Shown: positions 47,793-57,512 of the stretch, one piece after another | How positions within the stretch are numbered: position 1 is the stretch's first letter | Layout: every line of letters begins with the position of its first letter | Program-made: the position numbers and the translations under genes | Notes under the pieces: model-generated | The model's input: the letters and a program-made list of their open reading frames with translations, nothing else | What the model was told of the DNA's origin: nothing | Database searches by the model: none | DNA from: Daedaleopsis sinensis | Lineage: Eukaryota > Basidiomycota > Agaricomycetes > Polyporales > Polyporaceae | Assembly: GCA_033807695.1 (NCBI GenBank) | Contig: CM066303.1 | Span: 2,418,001 to 2,482,000 of the forward strand | Length of the DNA stretch: 64,000 nt | Direction of reading: 5' to 3'

Positions 47793-48828
47793 TACAGCTG
47801 TTTCTGAAATGTTTGTCATTCGAACTCCGACGCCACATGCGACTGCAGATTCGACACGAGAAAATTAAGAAAATCGTTTAATTCCTACAGAGTCCCGCCA
47901 TCCATGTAACGACCTGAAACCTGGCACATGTATAGCGTACGTACTGAGGAGTATGTACAGCAAGTTTGAGCCAGAACGGTTGGGAAACGAGTGTGTTATC
48001 GGCTGTACATGCTACTAATAAGAGGCACTGTGGTGACGACACTAGTGGCAGCGTCACATTCCAGCGGTGAGGCTGCGTGTTCTCATCCTGCCAGCCAGTT
48101 GAGTGTTCAGTATAGTCTCAGGCTGCTCCTCTATAGGACTACATGCTGCAGAGATCAACGAGTAAGCCATGGCTGTAAGTCCCTATGGCTCTGTTTGTGG
48201 AAACTCTCTATAGAGACCCTCCCTCCGACGACGTGGCATGCAACTTTGGGCCAGTCTGACATGATATCAGTCCGCAGCTGGCATCTTCGACACCCTCGCA
48301 AAGTCTACAGCCACCTTTGGCGGCCCTTGCTGGCTTGGGATGGATGTCGATCGTTTCGAGGACACTCTGAAGACGAGTCCGAGGAACCACCCAGCTGGCT
48401 GGCACCTGAACCTAACTTCAAGCAGGCGGAGGGAAACTAGGGATTTTGTCGAGGTGAATAGAAGAGGATAGGCTCGATGGATTAAACACATACTCCCAAG
48501 CCTCTCCGTGAAGATTGTGTCAATGTGGTTCATGGTTCAAATGCTCTGGCATAGCCTAAGCAAGACATTCTTGTCCAGTAACGCTTGGCACAGTGCCACA
48601 TTCGGACACCATCTGTCGCTCACATCATGCTCATTTCTCAGCCGTTCTGCCTCAAACTTGCTGTACATACTCCTCAGTAAGTACGCTATATATGTGCCAG
48701 GTTTCAGGTCGTTACATGGATGGCGGGACTCTGTAGGAATTAAACGATTTTCTTGATTTTCTCGTGTCGAATCTGCAGTCGCGTGTGGCGTCGGAGTTCG
48801 AATGACAAACATTTCAGAAACAGCTGTA
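47793..48828. repeat. Foldback: 199-nt inverted repeat arms around about 640 bp
   Basis: Left arm 47793-47991 and right arm 48630-48828 are near-perfect reverse complements, starting TACAGCTGTTTCTGAAATG and fading at the inner ends. A few substitutions are visible, for example AAAATTAAG versus AAAATCAAG. No target-site duplication is seen at the outer ends. The interior has a 149-codon frame (47991-48440) without recognisable domain. It could be a non-autonomous foldback element, or an inverted duplication of the 3' flank of the MFS gene. Confidence 0.85.
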
Positions 48829-49143
48829 CTCTCGTGGGAAGCGACATGACAAAACGCGTCGCGGTAACACGCGTTGTGGTGCTGTAGCCTGTAGTACTAG
48901 TTATTCGCGACCTGCTCGAGGGTTCGCTTGGTCAGTACACCCCTTGTGCACTTGCTATCTTTTGAGACGTGTTCGCAGCTGGTGGCAGCATCGGTGAAGC
49001 TTGGGCGAAGCGGTGAAACTCTGGGATCAGCAGCTCGACACAGCTCGACACGTGTCCGCGACACGTAACGCCCGCTCGAGTGACGTGTAACTCATAAAAG
49101 TAGCCGGGTGACGCGACTGTATGCGCTTTCACCTCCCTCGACC
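48829..49143 (+). promoter_or_regulatory. Promoter region of the Lhs1-like gene
   Basis: 315 nt between the foldback and the ATG. A TATA-like CATAAAAG lies at 49092-49099, about 50 nt upstream of the start. An AGCTCGACAC direct repeat sits at about 49033-49052. Confidence 0.4.
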
Positions 49144-52100
49144 ATGAAGACTCGGCTTTTTATCTTCTTCTGGCTTGCGTTATGGGCAGAACACGTCCTG
49201 GGCTCCATTCTGGCTATCGACTATGGCGCGGACTTCATCAAGGCGTCGCTCATGAAACCCGGGCAGCCGTTTGACGTCCTGCTCAACCGGGATTCAAAAC
49301 GGAAGATGCAGTCGACGGTCGGATGGAAACACAACGACAGGCTGTTTGGGCAGGACGCAGCGAACATCGTGAGTTTACATTCATTGCCGAGTCCTGCGCT
49401 CGCGACCTACCCTGACGCTGTATTGACGCTTCGGAAAGGCCGGTCGATTCCCGCTGGACTCGTTCTCGTCCCTCAAGTTCTTGCAAGCCGCCCCGCACAG
49501 CTCGGAGGCAGTCTCATTCTACACCTCGGTATCCAGCGCAGATGTAGTAAAGACAGAACGCGGCACGGTCGCGCTGCGGCGGTCGGACGGGACGGAATGG
49601 AGCGTAGAGGAGCTCATCGCCATGCAATTCGCGTACGTCCGTGACCTCGCCGAGAGCACCGCGGGAGAGAAGGTGCACGACGTGATCGTCACCGTCCCGC
49701 CATACTACACCCAGTTTGAGCGCGACGCCGTCGTGGATGCCATCGAGATGTCCGGCCTCCGTACCCTCGCGCTCATCAACGACGGCACGGCTGTCGCGGT
49801 CAACTACGCCATGACGCGCTCGTTCCCCACCCCCGAGTACCACGTCATCTACGACGCAGGCGCATCCTCCATTCGCGCCACGGTCGTCGAGCTCTCTGCG
49901 GTACCGAGCGAGTCCAAGTCGAAGTCCGCGAAGGAGGCGACGCAGATCACCGTCCATGGCGTTGGCTACGACCGGTTCACCGGCGGAACAGAGCTGGACC
50001 GGAGACTGCGGGACTTGATGCTCAGCGACTTCCAGAAGAGATACAAGCGCGATATCAGCAACGACAAGCGGGCGATGGCAAAGCTGTGGAAGGAGGCCGG
50101 TCGTATCAAGGCTATCCTCAGCGCGAACAACGAGGCCGCGGCGGCGGTAAGTCACTTTACTCTCGTGTGTCGCGTGGCAGAGCTGACAGGCTGCAAAGAT
50201 TGAGAGCCTTGCCTATGACCTCGACTATCGGGGCAGGTTCACTAGGGCCGAGTTCGAGACCGCTTGCAAGGATCTCAAGAACCGTTATGCGGTGCCCATC
50301 CTCGAAGCCCTTGCCCACGCTGGGTTGAAGCTTGTACGTAGTCTTGTCGTGCGCCCCCGATATTGGCTCACCAAGCTTCAGGATAACATTACGTCAGTCA
50401 TTTTCACTGGTGGCGCGTCGCGGACGCCTATGATCCAGGAGGCCGTGAGGGCCGCCGTCGGTTCGGAGAAGTTGGCATTCAATGTCAACGCCGACGAGGC
50501 CGCCGTTCTCGGTGCCGCGCTCCATGGCGCTGGTCTTTCTCGTCAGTTCAAGACGAAGGACATCCGCATCACGGACATCGGGCCGTACGACATTCAGGTC
50601 TCCTACCAGGCCGAGGTCAAGCAGCCGGGCGCACGCCCGCGGACAATCAACACTCTCGTCTTCCCTGCGGGTTCTAAGACGGGCACCAAGAAGACGTTGA
50701 CGTTCAAGCGTCAGGACGACTTTTCCGTCAAGCTTGCATACAAGGCTCCTCCACTCCGGTAAGTTATATCGACCGGTCTTTTCTTCCTATATTAATAACT
50801 GTCGTGTATAGTGGATACCCGACGGAGTTCGTCGAGAGCGAGATTCATGGTATTAGTGAGGCCGTGAGGAACCTGACCGAAGCTGGGGGGATCGATCCTG
50901 TCGTGAAAGCGACTGTGATGCTCTCGGAGTCGGGCTTCGCCTCTATCCGGGATGCTCTCGTCGTCGCGGAGTTCAAAGACGACTCTATCGCTGGTGAGTA
51001 CAAACGCTGTCTTGTACGGTACAGCGGCGTCATGCATGAGTGCAGGCAAACTGAAAAACCTTTTTGGTAAAGGTTCCTTCTCGTTGGCTTCTGTCGACGA
51101 AACGAGCGCCGACGTCGGAGCCGCCGAGACCGAGGCGACCTCGACCTCAAGCTCCGTGGAGGCGACCGCCACCGTCGTGTCCAAGAAGGACCCGATTCCC
51201 CTCGAGATCACAAGCAAGTTCCCCACGATCGCTCCTTTGGGTGTCGAGGAGAAGCGTATAGGACGCAACAGGTGCGAAATAGCTACAAACATGCTCCGTG
51301 CGGTCGACTGATTAGCTGTATACAGGCTGAAAGCTATCGACGCCGAAGAAGCAGGCAAAAGGAAACGCGAGGAGGCGCGCAACACCCTCGAGGGCTACCT
51401 CTATCGTCTGCGCGACCTGCTTGAAGACGAATCTAACGAAGCGCCCTTCGTCAAGTGCTCCCAAACCTCTGAGCGCAAGTCTCTCGCCAGTAAGGTCGAC
51501 GAGACGCTCGGATGGCTTCAGGAGCACGGCGATGATGCCGACACGATACAATACATTGACAAGCGGACCGCACTAGAGTACGTCTCCGCCGCCACTTTCT
51601 ACTTCGCTGCACATACTTACCCCGCGCCTTCCGTCCCGCAGGAGCCTAGAACGCCCGATAATCCACCGGTACAAGGAGATAGAAGAGTTCCCGCAGGCGC
51701 TGAACAACAGCCAGATGTGGAACTTCCACTCGCGCATGTTCCTGCAGGACGCGCGCGCGAACCTGAGCACGGAGCTGCAGACGGGCGCCGTCGGCAAGTA
51801 CACGAAGGAGGAGCTGGACGAGTTCGAGAAGACGCTCCGGGAGCACGAGGGCTGGCTCGACGAGTGGGTCGAGAAGCAGAAGGCGGTGAAGATGAACGAG
51901 GACCCCGTCATCCTCTCGAGCGAGATGCGCGCGCGCGCGAAGGTGCTCGAGAACCAACTGCAGAAACTCGTCAAGAAGCGCGCCCCGAAGCCCCCGAAGA
52001 AGTCCTCGACCTCGACATCGTCCGCGTCCTCAAGTAGCAGTAGCAGCGCGGCGTCGCCCTCGGCGGACAGCTCGAGTGCGGCGACGGAGGAGACGGCGTC

Positions 52101-52152
52101 GAGCGCGGGTGCGGCGTCGTCGCAAGACCCACACAAGCATGAGGAGCTGTAG
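49144..52152 (+). CDS. LHS1: ER Hsp70-like chaperone, Lhs1/Grp170 (HYOU1) type
   Basis: Multi-exon, roughly 870 aa. Start MKTRLFIFFWLALWAEHVLG is a signal peptide, followed directly by SILAIDYGADFIKASLMKPG, the phosphate-1 motif of the Hsp70 ATPase. Further motifs: VIVTVPPYYTQFERDAVVDA, ALINDGTAVAVNYAM, YDAGASSIRATVVEL, GYDRFTGGTELDRRLRDL and TGGASRTPMIQEAV (adenosine motif). A long loop-rich substrate-binding part and a helical lid (SNEAPFVKCSQTSERKSLAS then KVDETLGWLQEHG) follow, then a Ser/Ala-rich acidic tail. The protein ends HKHEEL, an HDEL-like retrieval signal, which fits an ER lumen location. Family members act as nucleotide exchange factor for BiP/Kar2 and as holdases in translocation and the unfolded-protein response. 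First intron 49369-49437. Confidence 0.92.
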
Positions 52153-53035
52153 AGATATCGCATACATTCGCACCACATTCCGCACCGTACACTAATATTA
52201 TTTGCACGGATTCAACTTCAAGGTCGCGTGTGTGCTTGCTGTCCCCGCATCGCAGGCTCCTCGTGAGTTGTCCGGACCGCGTGCAGAGATGTCCAGAAGG
52301 TCGTTCTCGCTCTGTTCATGCTTCTAACCGTGACGTCTTCTCCCTGTCTTGCAAGCTATTCGGCGACCTACGCAACGTAAGTTTGCCTTGTGAGTGTGAG
52401 ACAGTCACACGTATCTCTCATGGTTGTGCTGAATCACAACTAGGAATCATGCATGAGTTCACTTCCATGAATGGATTGCTTGAGCTCACCGACGGGTGCT
52501 ATCGACGCAAGCTTCGCAAACCTCGAATAGACCGCTTCATCAACATCGGAGTAGTCCCCACTCAATATGGCGTGGGGGAAGATCTACGTGTCGCAAGCTG
52601 CGATCTAGGTAGCGATGCCCTTCCGGATCCCGGACTCTGGGGAAATGATATTCGCAGCACGACTCGACGTTGAATGCGGCAATATTTGTTACTTTTCGCC
52701 ACTTGCTGAGTGCGGCATCAAGGACCTGGAAACTCCTATTGCATCCAAACGCTAGTATTCGTAAGTCCACACTATATGTAATACTTTCATCAAGACGTAG
52801 CTAACATATTTTGAAGCTTCTGTCAGCGTCGGTAGGCCTGTCATCGTTGGGCACCGCTCCCGCAAACCCGGGGTTCCCATGGCCGGCCCGCAGTACTGAG
52901 GAGTATCTGCATATATACAGTCGCGGGCCAGATTGGGAACCTTACCACTGGCGGGTCCTTCAACGTTCTTCATTTTCTCCCTTACACTTTCTCCAATCAC
53001 TTTATTCTTCACTTCAACTGCAGATTTTATTCGAC
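52153..53035. other. Intergenic between Lhs1-like and four-helix gene E
   Basis: About 880 nt. Short frames only; contains the TATA box of gene E. Confidence 0.5.
52908..52918 (+). promoter_or_regulatory. TATA box of four-helix gene E
   Basis: Reads TGCATATATACAG about 120 nt upstream of the ATG at 53036. Confidence 0.5.
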
Positions 53036-53824
53036 ATGTCTTGGATCTACGTTTTCCGCGTATGTGCTCTTGGTGAGCATCTCCCTCTAGAGCGCGCGAT
53101 CTGATCCGCTTTGTCTAATACCCGTCGTGCCCCGTGCAGTGCTCGCAAGCATTTGCGCAATCATTGTGCTCGCGCTGTCCGCGCAGACGACCGCAGCGTC
53201 CGAGAAAATCGCCCGCGTCTCCTTCCACTACTCCAACGTGGGGATCGCCGCATCGGTCATGACGCTTGTCCCAACGCCGTGGATGTACGTCCCAGGCGAG
53301 CTCTCCACGATCGTGCTGAGCCGTTCTCTGACTGCTCGCGCGCCGTAATCTTGAAGGCTGCTCATCGACTGCATCAGTTGTAACGGCGCGATCATCATCT
53401 TCGAGCTTCTGTACCTATGTCAGCTGTCGCCTCTCTCTTTCGAGTCTCACCGCACACGACACTCACCGATGACCCGTCTCTCTCAGCCCTTCTGTGGATC
53501 CTGTACATTGCGGCGGCCGCACTGACATTCGTGAATGCCGACTTTTCCGCAATCGTCTTACGGTCTTGCGACGAGCTCGTCGATCCCGGCCTCATCTCCA
53601 TATGCAGGGACGCGCAGCCGCTTGGGTTGTTCTCGGTCCTCGCTGCCGTCATCCGTGAGCAGTGTTCCGTCCGATCCGCCCGACGAGTTCTTCTGCTGAT
53701 CACTGGCGTGTCTCGAATTGCAGTCATGATCTACACTGCGACGCTCCTCGTCGTCACCGCGGGCAAGTCGAGGAGGGACAGTGCAGTCTGGAGGGTCTCT
53801 GTGAAGGAAAGCGAGAAGGTCTAG
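53036..53824 (+). CDS. Four-helix membrane protein, family copy E
   Basis: Five exons. It starts MSWIYVFRVCAL, spliced (GTGAGC...GTGCAG) to VLASICAIIVLALSAQTTAA, then SFHYSNVGIAASVMTLVPTP. After a second intron ending CATCAG comes CNGAIIIFELLYL, then LLWILYIAAAALTFVNADF, the Cys-pair loop (RSCDELVDPGLISICRDAQP) and LGLFSVLAAVI. The last exon gives MIYTATLLVVTAGKSRRDSA, ending ESEKV. Helix order, intron order and the Cys-pair loop match copies A-D, 15 kb or more away and on the other strand. It may be the ancestral single copy; that is inference. Confidence 0.74.
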
Positions 53825-54833
53825 ACATATTAGTCAGTTAAGAAGTTGAATACACAGTAACGCTTCTAACCTGGCGCGTCGCTCAATATCGTTCCGAACG
53901 GTGACAACCGCTCCCAGCACGCAGAATGCAGTACCGAGTCTGCGACCTCACTTTAGAGCAATCACATTGCGACGTTTCTATCCTGATCGCCAGCGCCATA
54001 CCAAAACTCCATATTTGAAAGCAAGATATCGCCCTTGCGATGGGCCAGTGTATACTGGCCGGGGGCATGAACCCAGGGAGGAGTAGGATGCGTGGCGTGG
54101 CACATCGAAGGCGACCAGGTGGGACGCCACCGCTGACAGGGCCGAGTGGGCACTGGAACCGAAGTGTTGAGTACCGCTGGGGTTAGAGCAGGTAGGCCGT
54201 TGCTAGGCGAGGCTATGTGGGGCGAGAATGACACGTAACCTTGAGGTCGCTGGGGCACTGCACGAATCATGACATATCATGCATAACGAGGTTCCCGTGG
54301 GGCGTAGTGCTTCGAGAGACTTCGGAGGGCGGCGAGGGGCACACTGCCACTAACATCTATCTGGTCGTAGTGTTATCGCCCTGACGAGGTTCTGGATGCA
54401 ATCTACCAGGATGAGCTCGTGCAGTTCCGAGAGGGCGTTGATGCCATGAGGCGGCTCCTGGGGGAGGTAATTCCGCATAGGCGGTACGCAGCCGTGACCC
54501 GCAGCCTGCTTCTCAGGTCCGACCGGTTCTTGCGTGCTTGAGGGCTATTTCCAATGGATTCAGAATGGTAAGGCTGCTAGGACGGAAGAGATTTGTGATC
54601 GCACGAGTAGTCTGGCCGCGCGAGAAACTCACGCCTCAAGGCAGCCTGTCTCCTAGACGAAAGAAAGGGAGTTGCACTGCAATCGAGAGTGATCTACCTG
54701 TATACAGGATCGCGCCCGTGCGGTATTTCCGAAGATCGAACGGAACTATACCGCGTGTTGTGATAAAGCTCTGCAAAGGTACAACGACACGTTTTGTAAC
54801 CGACCTTATGTTACGAGAGGTCGACTGTTTAGG
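53825..54833. other. Intergenic
   Basis: 1 kb; short frames at 53962-54270 and 54538-54894 have no domain. Nothing supported. Confidence 0.45.
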
Positions 54834-55268
54834 TTATGGCCAAGAAGGGCAAGAGGACGTGTCTCCGCTTTTGATGGGAAGAACGCGGAGATAATCAGTA
54901 CTAGTTTCAGAGAACTCCTCGCCGTCGGGTCGCCGTATGTCGTAGAGGCCTGCATATAAAAGGCGTGATAGAGGCCTCAAGCAAACGGAATCGTTAGAAG
55001 GGAGGAGGAGGAAGAGGAGGCGGAAGAGGGCGGAACACGGGAACAAATAGGACCAAATCAATCGGCAGGAACCGAGTACGACGTTGGGCGTCTCCTCCTT
55101 GCAAACGACCTCGAACTTCAATACCGTGACAACAGGGTCGTCAGCCTGCAGAACGATAAGCACATTAACAAGGGATGGTACGCTAGAGTTGGATTTCTGA
55201 TGATATCTGCCTGAGGCCTTAGGTCCGATCCAAATCACACCGCGCCTCGAGGCTCGCATACGGGACAC
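54834..55268 (-). pseudogene. Fragment of an unrecognised protein, possibly C2-like
   Basis: An open frame of 144 codons reads WIGPKASGRYHQKSNSSVPS then LVNVLIVLQADDPVVTVLKF and EVVCKEETPNVVLGSCRL. The alternation of hydrophobic strands resembles a beta-sandwich, C2-like segment. No start, domain partner or continuing exon was found on either side. The downstream part of the frame (after about 55060) looks non-coding. It may be a remnant or one exon of an undetected gene. Confidence 0.3.
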
Positions 55269-55748
55269 GAATTTGAACGACGGAACTTGTGCAATCCGCA
55301 GCTCTTTTCTTCAGTGGAGTGTTTGGGAAGCCCCGTCCATATTCGATCTTTGGAACAATTATGATGACGAACGCTGACTCTCACCATACCATCTCAGACC
55401 TACCACATTCTATCATACTCTACTGGACGGGAATGTAACGCACACGCGTCGAGAACATTCAGAGACGCGTCATGCTCAGGGATGGGTGCTTCTTCCATCC
55501 TTCGCAGCAACAGCGACCGTTACAGACCCCCAATCCAGTCTCCTAGGACAAGTAACACCGCCTCTCGAACCTCGCTTAGCGGACCACGCCACCCAAGGAG
55601 AACGGGGCCCGGTGCTTGCCGAGCCAACGCTTTGGCACCGAAACGGACGGAGAGGCGAAAGCGGGCGGAGCAGCAGAAAGCCCATTGTGCGGCAGCGATC
55701 CTAACCACGCCCCACAGCTGTCGAGCGCCCGGTCGCCTCGTGCCGCTC
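55269..55748. other. Intergenic before the TATA box of the basic mini-gene
   Basis: Several overlapping frames on both strands in GC-rich sequence; no domain, nothing supported. Confidence 0.4.
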
Positions 55749-55757
55749 GTCTATAAA
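55749..55757 (+). promoter_or_regulatory. TATA box with pyrimidine-rich leader
   Basis: CTATAAAAGC is followed by about 100 nt of CT-rich sequence with no ATG until 56107. It is a convincing core promoter for a plus-strand transcript. Confidence 0.55.
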
Positions 55758-56109
55758 AGCCTACCCTCTTCGCCCTCTCCTCTCTCCTCACAACCACCAT
55801 CTCCCCTCCCTTCCTCGACTAGTCGGCCATCCTCGACTCCTCGACAGACACCTCGACTTCGACACTTCGACACCGCCCTTCGCCTTCGCCTTCTTCGCTA
55901 CGCCCACCCGACTGTCTTGGTTAGCCCCGTCCTCGCCGTCCCCGACGTCTTCGCCACAGCTGTGGCCCTAACCAACGCCACCCCACCACAGGGCTCACCG
56001 ACTCCGACGACACTAGCGACTCTGGCGACATCGACTCCCGACCTGTGAGTTGCACGACGCGCTTCTGCGGTGTTGACGGCCCTCTGCGTAGCAAGACCTT
56101 CCGACATGA

Positions 56110-56330
56110 TCGACAACCTCGAGGACAAGAGCACAAGAGTCATCGACTTCAAGAGAACTTTTCATTCGGCCAGCAACAGCGACGTACGGGAAAGGCCCGG
56201 CGTCGCCGCAAGACTAAGAGTAAGCCCTCCCTGTCGCGGATGGTGATCTAGTATTCTCATCGCCTCTAACCGCCACCTGCCGCATAGGTGACAGCAAGAA
56301 AAACTGAAAGATTGTGAGTCTACCTGCTTA
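56110..56330 (+). repeat. Tandem duplication, unit 1 (exon-intron-exon)
   Basis: Matches 56399-56598 in order and strand, including donor, acceptor and GTGAGT after the second exon. The intron interior is less conserved than the exon parts. Confidence 0.75.
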
Positions 56331-56398
56331 TACGTCTGGGAGAGCAGCATCCTGACCACGGGGCAGATTAATGATGCACGACAAGGAAGACCTGGTTC

Positions 56399-56598
56399 GA
56401 CAACCTCAAGGGCTTGCGTCAAGGATTTATTTTTGTTCGGCCAGCAACAGCGACGTACAGGGAATGCCCGGCGTCGCCGCAAGATTGAGAGTAAGCCCTC
56501 GCGGATGACGATCGATTCAACCCAGTGTCTCTAATCGTTGCCCGTCGCATAGGTGACAGCAAGAAAAACTGAAAGATGGTGAGTCTACTTGGTTATTC
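56399..56598 (+). repeat. Tandem duplication, unit 2 (exon-intron-exon)
   Basis: Partner of 56110-56330. Exon parts are close to 90% identical by eye; the intron is shorter. Confidence 0.75.
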
Positions 56599-56705
56599 CC
56601 CGCCGCACTGCACACTCTTGCTCACACCTCTCTCGCGTGACAGATCATTCGACATAGAGACGACGACGACAGTAGATATATATGCTAGGTAGTCTAGTTG
56701 TGTGA

Positions 56706-56758
56706 CCCGGTTTCAAGGTTGCCCACAACAGGCCCGGTTTCGGGGTGCCCACAACAGG
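56706..56758 (+). repeat. Two-copy 27-nt tandem repeat
   Basis: CCCGGTTTCAAGG... and CCCGGTTTCGGGG..., each ending GCCCACAACAGG. Confidence 0.8.
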
Positions 56759-57512
56759 CCCTCGATTCAAGACTCCGGCCCGAGGTACGGTCGACCTAAT
56801 ATCCTTGAGCCAACTATGGCGAGAGGTGGTCGTTCCTGGCGCAGGCCTCTTCGTGGCCCTCGGGACTAGTACCCGCGGCAATCCGTGACGCTACTCTACG
56901 TCGTGGGTTGTCGTCGGGGAAGCTAACGTGCGCCGAAACTCCAGTAGTCTACATGTGTACCTACATCGCGTTTGTCTATCCTCGTAATATTAGAGAAGCA
57001 CAATTATATTGCTACTCATTCTCGCCAACCTAGCCATCGAATTCGAACTTCGGAATCATCATCAATCAGATGAGATTTACGCACATGTTCGGCCCTCTCA
57101 GTCGGTGCCGGGAACGTTCAACGTTCACGTTTAGGGACCGCCGGTCACTGGAACTCTAAATCTGATCAATGGAGATTGTTCGCGATCACGTGGAGTGTGT
57201 TGAGTAGCCTCGCGTGCACGACTGTGGCGAATAATCCTCCTTTCCCCTTTTCTGCTCACTGCAGGACACAATTTGGTGAATGAAAAGTGATCAAAAGCCA
57301 CAGAAACACAAGTATCCTGCAGAAAACTTGCTTTGTGGCGGGCGTCGCAGTTACTTAAAGTTATTGTGCCCGGACGCCAGCGGGCGTTATTTAGGCTAAG
57401 GCCCCACGTGCCGTAAACCTTCTCTCCCTCCAACCACCATCTGCCCCAAGAACGCACATCCTAACCAACGCCACCGCCCTCAGCAAAGCTCGACACGACA
57501 CCCGTCTCCACG
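56759..57512. other. Intergenic upstream of the Cdc20-like gene
   Basis: No supported gene. The last 120 nt are pyrimidine-rich, as for other leaders in the window. Confidence 0.45.

Larger units (their letters stand above)
56107..56600 (+). other. Candidate transcript with tandemly duplicated basic terminal exons
   Basis: After the TATA box, GT-AG introns are plausible at 56045-56091, 56221-56287 and 56492-56552. One frame through the first copy reads GQQQRRTGKARRRRKTK, spliced to SDSKKN and a stop. The second copy, about 270 bp further on, reads GQQQRRTGNARRRRKIE, again spliced to SDSKKN. No ATG precedes this frame between the TATA box and the first copy. The first ATG (56107) opens a different frame (MIDNLEDKSTRVIDFKRTF). 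Whether this is protein-coding or a spliced non-coding RNA is open. Confidence 0.35.
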
